From the NCBI GenBank assembly GCA_000827325.1, contig KN832879.1:1702252-1766251 (forward strand): a DNA stretch of 64,000 nt, written 5' to 3'. How positions within the stretch are numbered: the stretch's first letter is position 1; every line of letters starts with the position of its first letter. This DNA is from Oidiodendron maius Zn (Eukaryota > Ascomycota > Leotiomycetes > Myxotrichaceae). Position numbers and translations under genes: made by a program. The notes under the pieces were generated by a model. That model saw nothing but the letters and a program-made list of their open reading frames with translations. It ran no database searches and was not told the origin of the DNA. Positions 31,948-42,721 of this stretch are shown one piece after another.

Positions 31948-32718
31948 TTATCATGCAAGAGCGTTGGCTGCTTTCACTCATCCGAGACAGGCTGTGACTG
32001 TGAGCAGAGCGAGTTCAATGTCGCAGGGTGTCTGCTGATATCACCTTGAATTAATATGCACCGTACTGTTTACTTGTCTATGGCCGATAAATGGAAAGGC
32101 GGGAGATTATGAGGCGGCGTACCTCATCCGGTTGCCACCACAATATTAATGATGCGAATCTGGCATCTTTACGATTTTGTGGCTTGACCAGACGCTGGGG
32201 ATCATTCGCTCCGGACTATCCACTCCGGAACCTCCCCATCGGCCACACATCCCAACGCGGTGTGACCAGTCACTTCTGGCAGGGATCTTCATCATTCATC
32301 GGTATCAGTTGGGGCGGCGTCCGAAGGTTCTAAACATGAGCCATGGAATCAGGGTTGGAGAAGGCATGCTTGGTCGAGGCGCCTAAATGATAGGAGTGGC
32401 GATAACCAGGCCACGGCCTAGACCGCGGTCGACCCAAACATTTAGGTGCCTTGCATAGGTACTCATTTTTTCGCGATCCTGTGGTGCAAAAAGTGATACA
32501 TTGGTAGGGGTGGCGTGTACTTGTAGTAGTTGGACAGGGTTAGTAGGGGTCTGGCCAGACCACCCGCTGGACTAGTGTAAGACACCAGCTCTTCTACCGC
32601 TCCATAGTAAAACGGGTTCCCTACCTACACCGAGACGAGGATCGCTTCATCTGGTCATGCCACTGCGAATGTTGATCTGCAGCCTCGGCCAGCGGTAGCT
32701 GAAGCTACAACCTCAGCA
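31948..32718. other. Upstream region of the histidine kinase gene
   Basis: Presumed promoter and 5' leader. The frame immediately upstream of 32719 is open for a short way without a better start. A short palindrome-like ggcctagaccgcggtc lies at about 32413-32428. No known operator recognised. Confidence 0.3.
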
Positions 32719-35700
32719 ATGGATGACACCTCCACCATTGAGGCAGTATCCTCTGTACTGCGCGGCCTTGCTTCCGATATTAGCCTGCAGCATGTTACCA
32801 AGAGCAATTACAGAGTGAAACTCCCAGGACCTGATTCTGATGCCAAGGTCAACCTCGAGTTCCACATTGCAGCATTGATGGCCAGAGTAGAGACTTTGGA
32901 AGCGAAATGTATTATTGCGAACAAACTAAACCTGCCAGATACGCCTAGTGAATTGGGGAGGTCATTTCCATTTGGTGACGTCCGCAATGGCCCTAGCCCA
33001 GGTCGGAACGGGGAGGGCGTTGCCTCGAACCAGCAAGCTGTTAACCTTCCTCCTGGGTTTAGCGATGATTTCGAAGATTCACCGTACGAGAGTATCAATG
33101 TTGCCGAAGAGGACCTCCGAATATTGCAAGAAGGTGTAGCAGATCAGTCAGAGCAACTCAACAGTCAAAGAGCAATGTTGGGCACAGTCGATAACCATCT
33201 GTTCCGGCAGAAACAACTCCAGGAGCGCGCCAACGGCCTTGTGGAGGCTGTGCACATCTCATCGCTCGAGCGAGAGCTCAAGAAGCACCAGCAAGCCAAT
33301 GAAGCATTCCAGAAGGCTTTGCGCGAGATAGGAGAGATTATCACTGCCGTCGCCAGAGGTGACTTGAGCAAGAAGCTTCAGATACATTCGGTAGAGATGG
33401 ATCCTGAGATAACGACTTTCAAGATGGTATGGCCAATCCTGATTGACATCGTACTCTCCCAAGCTGACATTTTCGACCTCTTAGGTCATCAACACCATGG
33501 TGGACCAACTTCAAATATTTTCCAGTGAAGTCTCCCGCGTGGCCAGAGAAGTCGGAACTGAGGGCAAGCTTGGCGGCCAAGCCAGGATTGTAGGCGTTGA
33601 TGGTACATGGAAAGAACTCACTAACAATGGTCTGTTCCCCTACTCTTTTGAAACTGAGGAGCCGTCTCGGCGCCTGAAGACACGATACGAAGCCTGTCAC
33701 TGACACATTATAGTCAACGTCATGGCCCAGAATCTCACTGATCAAGTGCGGGAAATAGCCCTGGTGACGACCGCCGTTGCCCATGGGGATATGACGCAGA
33801 AGATTCAAAGACCTGCGCAGGGTGAGATACTACAACTACAACAGACAATCAATACCATGGTGGATCAATTACGAACTTTCGCAGCCGAGGTGACTCGTGT
33901 GGCCAGGGATGTCGGCACTGAGGGTATTCTCGGTGGCCAGGCCGAAATCGATGGCGTCAAGGGAATGTGGAACACCTTGACCGTGAATGTCAATGCCATG
34001 GCCAACAACCTGACGACCCAGGTACGAGATATAGCTATGGTGACGACAGCTGTAGCCAAAGGAGACCTCACTCAGAAAGTACAAGCCGAATGCAAGGGGG
34101 AGATCAAGCAGCTCAAGGAGACTATCAACTCCATGGTGGATCAACTCCAACAATTTGCACAGGAGGTTACGAAGATCGCCAGAGAAGTCGGCACGGAAGG
34201 CAAGCTAGGGGGGCAGGCAACGGTGCATGACGTTGAAGGCACCTGGAGAGATCTGACGGAGAATGTCAACGGCATGGCGATGAATCTGACGACCCAAGTT
34301 AGAGAGATAGCCAAAGTCACGACTGCCGTGGCTCGGGGAGACCTGACTAGGAAGATTGGAGTTGAGGTGCAAGGGGAGATTGCGTCCCTGAAAGACACGA
34401 TAAACACTATGGTTGACAGACTGAGCACGTTCGCTTTCGAAGTCAGCAAGGTGGCCAGGGAGGTCGGGACTGATGGAACACTAGGTGGCCAGGCTCAAGT
34501 CGATAACGTTGAAGGAAAGTGGAAAGATCTGACCGAAAATGTAAACACCATGGCAAGCAATCTGACTTCCCAGGTGCGGGGAATATCCACCGTGACACAA
34601 GCAATTGCCAATGGAGACATGAGCCAAAAGATTGAGGTCGAGGCAGCCGGGGAGATTCTCGTGCTGAAGGAAACGATAAACAACATGGTCGAACAGCTGA
34701 GCACATTTGCAAATGAAGTTCAGCGGGTGGCCAAAAATGTGGGTGTCGAAGGTAAGATGGGGGGCCAAGCAGACGTTGCTGGCATTGGCGGTCGCTGGAA
34801 GGAGATTACCAGCGGTAAGTAATCATTAATGCCTCTTTTATGCTCAAACTAACGACAACTGACTTCCACAGATGTCAATACAATGGCGATGAATTTGACG
34901 GCGCAGGTTCGAGCGTTCGGCGATATCACGGATGCTGCAACTGACGGAGACTTTACCAAACTGATTACCGTCGAAGCGTCAGGGGAGATGGACGAATTGA
35001 AGCGCAAGATAAACCAGATGGTGTTCAACTTGAGGGATAGTATTCAACGCAACACAGCTGCCAGGGAGGCTGCCGAATTTGCGAACAGGACCAAATCAGA
35101 ATTTCTGGCCAATATGTCACACGAAATCCGAACCCCGGTGAGTCGCCTTTCTTTTTCTCCCTATTCCCCTCCCCTGAGGAGCGAACTTGCCTTTCAGAGA
35201 AGCGACGACGTGATGCTCCCCATGTGCCATTCGTCGCAGGACTCATCTCCGGTTCCATGATCTACTATCCGGGATCCCTTGATATTTCCCAAGCTCCTCG
35301 GAGATAGACGAGCTCCATTCCTAGGCAAACCGACTTCAGTCCACTGGAATTGGAATTCCGCACAATGACCTGGTACATGAATGGACCATCAATTACCTCC
35401 CAAATACTGTGCTCTGCTCCCACAGACCATTCCTTGAGACTGTTTCGGGCAATCTCTCTTTATCTCCCAAAGACGTTGAAGACTTAATGATAACATCGCA
35501 AAAAAGAGAAGTTCCCTCTTTTGATTCGTCACTAACCACCCTTTTCAGCACTGCGGAAAAGTATTTTTTGGAGGACGACCAGGCTGGAGCCTCGTTCCAC
35601 AGAGATATGTGGCCTATTTTCTGGACCTCAGCACCAACCATTTTTCTTCGCCGCCCTTCTGCACCTCACCACTGCTCCCTTTTCTTGGTCCCTTTTCTTG

Positions 35701-37353
35701 CTATCATTTCTTGACCTCATCACTAATTCTGAGGTCGAAAATTTAGATGAACGGTATCATTGGCATGGCCCAACTGACACTGGACACTGACCTAACGAAT
35801 TATCAACGAGAGATGCTGAACATTGTCCATAATCTGGCGAACAGCCTACTGACAATTATCGATGATATTTTGGATCTCTCAAAAATTGAGGCCAACCGCA
35901 TGATTATGGAAGAGATCCCTTACACGCTCCGTGGGACAGTCTTCAATACCCTCAAGACCCTTGCAGTGAAAGCAAATGAGAAATCTCTAGATTTGGTATT
36001 CCAAGTGGACAACTCCGTTCCTGACCACGTTGTGGGCGATTCATTCCGTTTACGCCAGGTCATCTTAAATCTAGTTGGCAACGCTATTAAGTTCACTGAA
36101 CACGGCGAGGTTTCGTTAGCCGTCCGCAAAACCGAGAGTGACCACTGTGGGCCTGACGAATGCGCTGTTGAGTTCTTGGTGAAGGACACTGGGATCGGCA
36201 TCCAAGCAGATAAGCTTGATCTTATATTTGATACCTTTCAACAGGCCGATGGATCTACTACAAGGAAGTTTGGCGGGACCGGCCTCGGGCTCTCCATCTC
36301 GAAGAAACTAGTCAATTTGATGAGAGGTGATGTTTGGGTGACGAGTGAGTATGGCCGAGGGAGTTCATTCTTCTTTACATGCATTGTCCGGCTCGCCACC
36401 ACAGACATTACCTTTATCGCAAAGCAACTCAAGCCATATCAAGCCCACAATGTTCTCTACGTATGCAATGGGGATACACAATACGACAGGGAGATATGTG
36501 TGATGCTTGAGCAGTTGGGGGTCGTGCCCAATGTCGCTAGTAGCGAGCGCCTTACGAGTCTAGTGAACTCGGGGCCACGAAAAACGGCGTCTACTTACGA
36601 TGCCATCATCGTGGATTCGACCAAGATGGCGAGGAAACTGAGATCAATCGATGAGTTCAAGTACATCCCGATTGTTCTCGTAGCTCCGGCAGTCCCTATC
36701 AGTTTAGAGGCGGCTCTTGACCTTGGAATCACCTCCTACATAACAACACCATGCGCTGCTATTGATCTGGGCAACGGGATGATTCCAGCCTTAGAAAATC
36801 AGGCCGTTCCATCCCTGTCCGACATCACTAAATCTTTTGATATTTTGTTAGCGGAAGACAACCTCGTCAATCAACGGGTGGCAGTCAAGTTTTTAGAGAA
36901 GTACCACCATGTTGTAACAGTTGTGACCAATGGCCAGGAAGCCCTTGACGCTATCAAGGAAAAGAGATATGACATTATCCTCATGGATGTTCAAATGCCT
37001 ATAATGGTAAGCCTTTTCAGATACTCGATATTAAGATTCTGACCCGAGTGCAATTTTAGGGCGGGCTAGAGGCCACCACAAAGATACGTGAATACGAACG
37101 AAGCATTAGAAGGACTAGGACCCCCATCATCGCTCTCACTGCTCATGCTATGCTTGGCGATCGCGAGAAGTGCATCCAAGCACAAATGGACGACTATCTT
37201 TCCAAACCTCTGAAGCAAGGCCTACTAATCCAGACAATCTTGAAATGTGCGACTCTAGGTGGGTCTTTTTCTGAAAAGGGCCGAGAGGGAGGGCTCCAGC
37301 CGCTGAGGAAGAGTCATGTGCGAGATCCGTTGCATAAGAGCAACACTTCATGA
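32719..37353 (+). CDS. Group III hybrid histidine kinase with HAMP repeats (NikA/Os-1/Bos1 type)
   Basis: Cytosolic sensor kinase acting upstream of the HOG MAP-kinase phosphorelay; the orthologue is the target pathway of phenylpyrrole and dicarboximide fungicides. Six exons: 32719-33426, 33485-33629, 33714-34814, 34872-35137, 35747-37006, 37060-37353; all junctions keep frame, giving 1257 residues (family about 1300). Order: divergent N-terminus with coiled coil (about 120-210), six HAMP domains in five roughly 92-residue repeats (about 210-690), H box NMSHEIRTP with His735, N box NLVGNAIKF (about 850), G boxes GTGLGLS (about 915), a degenerate inner receiver-like stretch, and the receiver with Asp1154 (LMDVQMP) and the later Lys of LSKPL. 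Intron 4 is 609 nt and splits the H-box block. All key residues are present. It may be the orthologue or a diverged second copy; only the rest of the genome can tell. Confidence 0.93.
35138..35746 (+). other. Unusually long intron 4 of the histidine kinase gene
   Basis: Donor gtgagt directly after the codon for Pro of HEIRTP; acceptor aatttag before ATGAACGG (MNG of the same block). At 609 nt it is about ten times the other introns of this gene (53-84 nt). It has a CT-rich 3' half and one open frame without recognisable content. Possibly an insertion into a normal-sized intron. Confidence 0.8.
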
Positions 37354-38127
37354 ACCTTCCGCGGCAAGATATAAAGCCACGGTCGTCAGGATAATCGGGA
37401 ATCTGGCTTCTCCAACACTCTAGCGCTGACTTCAAGAACACGCTGAAGCGAGCTCGAGTACTATCTCCTTACCCGCATTCACAGGTAGCCAGAATAAGTC
37501 TGATTACCAATACCACCATCTTCTCCCGACGAACGATCAACTCCTTGATCGTGGCAAGACGCTGCATGGCGTTTCAACACCGTGCTGTCTATCGAAGTAG
37601 CTATGCGATCGGGCTAGCGAACGAGAAGGCAGCAAGAGACAAGGCATATACATCATCTCTAGGAAACTGAGCTCAGGATATTCATTGTTCCAATGTTGCT
37701 ACAAGCTTTCTCAGCCACACCTTTGCAAGCCTTCGAAGATCTCATCTGCGCGATGATGGTGTTTTCCTCCCTTCTCCTCGGATCTGCGCATCCTACTTTA
37801 TTTCTTTTATTCATATATAAAGAAGCGTGGAATGTGCGTCTTCCATAGCGGGCATCTGGGGGGGGGGGTTGGGGGGGTGGCTCGCTGGGCCTAATTTCAC
37901 TTAACCCACCAGTAATCAAAGCCTTCTATCCCATCTGCTTTATGCAGTTTTTGACTATCATTATACGAGATAAATGGCTCACAGGACCTCCCGGCCCGGT
38001 ATTCTAAGAACCTTCCAGCATTGGTAGCAAGATAACTGTCCCATCTGACTCTACAATCCTCGTTAAGCATGAACAGGCCGGTATACTGCAACGGCCATAT
38101 AACAGATAAAGACAGAGCTGCAGTTAA
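37354..38127. other. Convergent intergenic region with a poly-G run
   Basis: 3' ends of the histidine kinase (plus) and hemerythrin (minus) genes. At about 37858-37879 there is an 11-base G run, tt and seven more G's, a possible G-quadruplex or assembly-sensitive site. A 64-codon minus-strand frame at 37897-38091 is unrecognised and not called. Confidence 0.45.
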
Positions 38128-38791
38128 TTAATTAACACCAGCTGATCTCTCTTCATAATTCCCAAGCGTTCTCTCATCGGGAAATTTACGAAATAGATTG
38201 CTGAGATAGTCAACGGGGGCAGCCATCCAGTTGAGAATACCAGCAGCGGTTTGCTTATTTGACGCCAATAGAGGACTGCGCGAAGGAACAGTCATCTTTG
38301 TACGAGTAAAAGAATAAGCTAAGCTTTTACTTTCTCTGGAGGTTAGAACTCTATCAAGACTGGGCAGGTCTGCCATCTCAACGTCCATAAAGTACTGAGC
38401 GACATCGTTTATCAGGGACTCTAGCGATACGATGAAATCGGTTGCATTGACTTCCATACTTTGCAGAGCGTTGAGTTTTTCTTGGGTCTGTTCGTATCTT
38501 ACTTCAGCATCCACATATACCTGCCAATTTGTAAATACCAAGACTTATACTTACGGTTCGGTGCACGGCTTGATCTTCAACGGTAATGATTTTCCACCTA
38601 TGGCCTAACCTCTTCTCGAGGACAGGATACACAACTACTTCCTCGGCCATCAAGTGTCGAGATAGTGCGCATGTGAACTGGTTTCTCCAACGAGTTGCTG
38701 TATCGTTGTCAGGAGCATTGAGAATGTTTTTGTAATATTGTACCAGCTCGCGATGGTCTTCACTGATTGCACTTGTGATTGTTGCCATCAT
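38128..38791 (-). CDS. Hemerythrin HHE-domain protein
   Basis: Small di-iron hemerythrin-like protein (HHE cation-binding domain), proposed to bind oxygen, NO or iron in fungi. Two exons, 38791-38555 and 38520-38128, give 209 residues. Iron-ligand candidates: His13 (SEDHREL), His46 and Glu50 (LSRHLMAEE) and His77 (VEDQAVHRTV), fitting the H...HxxxE...H pattern of one HHE unit; the C-terminal 130 residues contain a helical second half (SLESLINDVAQYFMDVEMADLP). The intron is only 34 nt (gtaagt..ggcag), very short, but removing it restores the frame, so either an extreme mini-intron or a small deletion. The start could be Met1 or Met2. No signal peptide. Confidence 0.78.
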
Positions 38792-39599
38792 ACAGCAGGG
38801 AAGTTCAAGTTTCTTCGGATTGGTGTCTATCCATAGCTAAAGTCTGCACACAAGCGCATTACATGCAATCATTTTGGACCTTGGGCAGTTTATACTGCAG
38901 TCCGGGCCTGACGACGTAACCACCGCTGATTGAATGTGCCGTGGGCTGGGCGTCGGACGGAACAAATTGTCCGGGATTGGGACTTGTGCTGTACACCCTA
39001 TAAACTGCCGCCACAATGTCAATTCACACACCCACATTTATGCTCTATCATTCTGACCGACTCTCTTAAATTCTGCTGCTTCCTTCCGATTCCTCGACGT
39101 CTTCTATTGTGTTATAATTTGTCAAGGCTGGTCGAAAGAATCTGTGGATAGCGTTCTTGCGCTTACAAAGGCCCATTTCGATAGAATATCAGAGGCGAGA
39201 CCACGTTCGGTGTTCTCGAACTCGACGGTACTATGCTGCTAACCGGTATGTTGTGGAGGAATTGACATTGCTGGGCCATCCAGCCTCATCCGTAGCGGAG
39301 GGTCCGACGTGTGAGATTTGGACCAGCGTTGATTGGCGGGGAGGGAGGCGGACAATGACGGCATCGGTGCCATACCAGTCGGAAACGTCACTCACTGTCT
39401 CTCTACCAATGTCATAAACTACTTCATAGACTACTTCATCTCTACTAATTGAGTATTGTATAAATTAATCCAACAATCACAGTCGTCAAGTCGCGAATCA
39501 GATCCACTACCAAGCTTCTCAGACACACGAGGACTATATTTCCATAGCAAAGCATATGCGCATACTCTAATCCTACTACAATAAATTGTCAACTCAGTT
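38792..39599. other. Divergent intergenic region
   Basis: Between the hemerythrin (minus) and the small membrane protein (plus) genes. Open frames on the plus strand at 38930-39417 show no domain or codon logic. The region holds both promoters. Confidence 0.35.
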
Positions 39600-39980
39600 A
39601 TGTCTTTCATCTCCTCCTTCTTCCATGGCATTGGGGCGGCTCTGCAATCCGTATTTGCTTTCTTCCAATCTATCCTCCAAGCTATTCTCGGCACTGTCCA
39701 AGCCATCTTTTCTACCGTATGGGGTGCCATCTCCGGGATTGCACTGACATTTGAAGGCCTGATCAAGTTCATACTGGGTACGTATTTGCTCTTTTGAACT
39801 GCCCTAGTACTCTCAATTCATATTGTCGTTTGCATGTTCAGAGACGTACTGACTGGCCATACAGGTAATATCGTAGTGATTGGAGGAGCTGCGGCAGCAT
39901 TTATCGTTTACACGGCCTACCAACAACGGACAAGGACGTCACCTGCCGTGGAACCAGCAAGGCAGAAGAAAATTAACTAA
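39600..39980 (+). CDS. Small hydrophobic membrane protein, uncharacterised fungal family
   Basis: Two exons, 39600-39777 and 39865-39980 (87-nt intron, GTACGT..acag), give 97 residues. The N-terminal 60 residues are almost wholly apolar with Phe/Ile/Ala/Gly (SFISSFFHGIGAALQSVF; then IFSTVWGAISGIALTF), followed by a second hydrophobic segment (NIVVIGGAAAAFIVYTAY) and a basic tail (QQRTRTSPAVEPARQKK). This resembles the many small Gly/Ile-rich membrane proteins of moulds whose role is unknown. It is the first of the run of small genes reaching to 50.9 kb. The splice is supported by frame and by the continued protein-like composition; I do not recognise a named family. Confidence 0.7.
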
Positions 39981-41256
39981 GATTCGGCCTGGAAATACCA
40001 TTTATATGTCAGTGTATAAGTACATTAAGAATTGGGGGTGGTTATAAGCTGGGAATTGGTTCTGGTAAACAGGGAATAGGCAAAGTAGGCACGGGGCACG
40101 GCAAGGAGGAATGGCGATAAACGTATGGACTTAGGATACTAATCTATTAGCTGCTATAAATGTGATTACATTAAAATCAAGGTCTCGCTCTGAACCGTAC
40201 TTAAGCTCAAGGGAGACTTGTTGGTCTTTGTAGAAGTATTGAATCCGGGGTACGTTCCTTACAGAAGGGAATAAGCAAGCAGCCAAGGATCGCTAATTTA
40301 GACTTCTAGACAAATTCAGAGTCCTTGATTTGCAGAAACGCCGTTATATAAAGCTCTCCAGCCATTGTTCTCCAGTCTCGAATGTGGGGAGGTAATAAGT
40401 TACATCGTATCCATGCTGGGATCTCTCGAAATCGAGCCTAAGTCTGGTCAGAAATAGCAAACTCCAGGCCTACAGCTGAAAGTTTAACAAGCTCACGTGC
40501 GAGATGTGCGTTAAAGACACCCCCTTTCCTTCGTCGCATTGGTGGCGAGGTATATAGGGCCATGGTAAATTTCAACTCCAACGCCTGCAATTCCGAGTAA
40601 GAAAAACATATACTTATGACGTCAGTAGCTTGGATATTTCCAGGCACATGAGGACCTGACTTGCAATCAGGGATCGCCCCATCTGTAAGGATTCCGCTTA
40701 TGGGGTAAGAGTGGCGGCCAATAGAAGCATATCGTTACCTTTCCTGTTCGCCCCCCCGCTCTGTCAACATTTACTAGCAATCAATTGTTGCGAACTTCAT
40801 GCGGCACTAATAATTGTCGTGCTTTCAGTCTCTGCTATGAGGTTGGGAGGATATATCTGTTAGTTGTCTCGCACTTTTTGACTCGCCTGGCTACGCGGCG
40901 CATATGGCTTTGCGAGTTGTCCTGTTTTATTGCAGCAGCAGCAGTATATAGGTATATCTGGTGTTGATTTCGGAAAGACCTACGTCATTAAGCGCTGGGT
41001 ACCGATGTCTTTGACCACCACAAGGATCAGCCACCCCCAAGTTTCTAACGTGCATGCCACTGCGTCATCCCCCGCAAGCAAATATCCATGATTTTGATGC
41101 ATATTAACCATTCGCCACTATATAGTATTCTGCATTCGGCAATCTACTGCTGGTCGTATAGTTTCCGTTCTCAAAAACCTTCAATTCCCAGTTTCCTTCG
41201 ATCTCAATTCCCTTGTTCACGGCTGTTCTCGAGAACAAGCGGGTCTTTGACTACAT
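39981..41256. other. Long intergenic stretch, no gene supported
   Basis: Contains only short frames without supporting features. The last part is the upstream region of the next gene. Confidence 0.4.
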
Positions 41257-41845
41257 ATGTCCAACGAGTATGTGGCGCGATAATTTTATCCCCTAGTATC
41301 TATCGGCCTCTTCTGAACCTATATACTTACCTGATACCATTGCACATAGCACGACCCAGGAAAGAAGCGCAGACGCAGAGCATAAGAACAATCACATCGA
41401 TCCTGACGAGGCATCCGAAACAGAGCTCGAAGTTCAGTCGAAAGAACAGCCGCCTGAGACGAATGAGAGGGATTACGAATCCGAATCCGAACTTGAACTC
41501 ATGGACGAAAAGCAGCAACAACCAGTGAGAGAGCACACCGTCGGAAACCGCGGTCAAGGCCAAATCCAGAACTTTAAGCAGCAGCAATCACAGGGCCCGC
41601 TAATGCCCCAAGCTCCGGATCCAAACCAGTCACAAGTATCGCCTGCCGGCGCTCTCCGCCAAGAAGAACGACGTACAGGGCACATAGGCGGACCTTATGG
41701 AGTTATTAGGCAATCTCGAATCAAGGATCGGCCAGTAGGGCCGGAGAAGGATAGTTCTGTAAAGATTAAGATTGAACTTGATTTGGAAGTCGAAGTTGAT
41801 CTGTATGCTAGAGTCAAGGGAGATGTTATGATTGGATTAATGTAA
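41257..41845 (+). CDS. Disordered protein with conserved C-terminal beta module (paralogue A)
   Basis: Two exons: an 11-nt first exon (41257-41267, MSN plus two bases) and 41350-41845, with an 82-nt intron (gtatgt..acatag), give 168 residues. The body is highly charged and Gln/Glu-rich, probably disordered. The last 25 residues, after SSVKIKIE, carry the module LDLEVEVDLYARVKGDV and end MIGLM at the stop. The same module closes the proteins at 48044-48498 and, in more diverged form, 48951-49685. Paralogue B also shares the stretch IRQSRIKDRPV just before the module and has the same tiny first exon and intron phase, which supports this gene model. Family known to me only as hypothetical fungal proteins; function unknown. 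Confidence 0.8.
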
Positions 41846-42721
41846 AGAGAGGAGAAGCTTCCAAGAAGAACCTATGATCTTTCTAAATACCCCTCGCCTT
41901 CTGTTTCAATGTGACTCAAATGAAGTCCGTCGTCCGCTCTGCCGGAAGCTAATTAAGATGCTGTAGTCCTCCCACTTCCATTAAGTTTAGGATCACGAAT
42001 ACGGAGCTGGAACCTGACATCAGCTGTGTTTACTGTCCTTCTCTCGAAAAGTGGAGGCAGAAAAGTGACGAAGATCATTAGGCTATCTGATAAAAGGTTG
42101 GTGTACTGCTATAGTAAATGAGAAGTTTGACCTGCTTTTGGTCGATCTTTTCCAAAGAGCGCACAGGGAGGGAGTTTATATCTCTAATAGAAATGGGATA
42201 TATCCGTTTATACGGCGATAGGTAGTTCTCACATGATGATTAATGCGTGTACTCATCTCTCTGTGGTGTGATTATGGCTTCGATCCGAGTGCATCAGGTC
42301 ATATTGAGGTTCAGCTGACGAACCGTATTTATGTACAGTACAGTACTCAAACAATGCGAAGTCCATTCCATAGGATGACTTGATGGGTTAGACAAGAGAA
42401 GGCTATTTTCGTAGTATCAAGCATGACGCAATTTCAGCACTTTAAACAGCACCAGTTAGGGCCTTGTGTGTTGTGGACGATCGCGGTTGAATGCTCCCCG
42501 CTATAAAAGGTTCAAATAGTGGCGCTTTGGCATTGTACGACATAAATAAAGTCTTTATAACTGCTGATCATGTAAGACCGGGCCTCATTTCTCTTATCAT
42601 TTACTTTCATTTCATTCAACCCGCAGTGTTTGTGTAACTCAGAAGATCCCATAAATTGTTATATATTTTACTACAAAAGATTTTTGCCTAGCTAAAACAA
42701 ATTTTGAAATATGAAATTACA
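41846..42721. other. Intergenic, with a TATA-like box
   Basis: Convergent region between paralogue A and the LEA-like gene. ctataaaagg at 42501-42510 is a good TATA-type sequence, but no coding region follows it before the LEA gene's 3' end; it could drive a short or non-coding transcript, or be chance. Confidence 0.4.
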
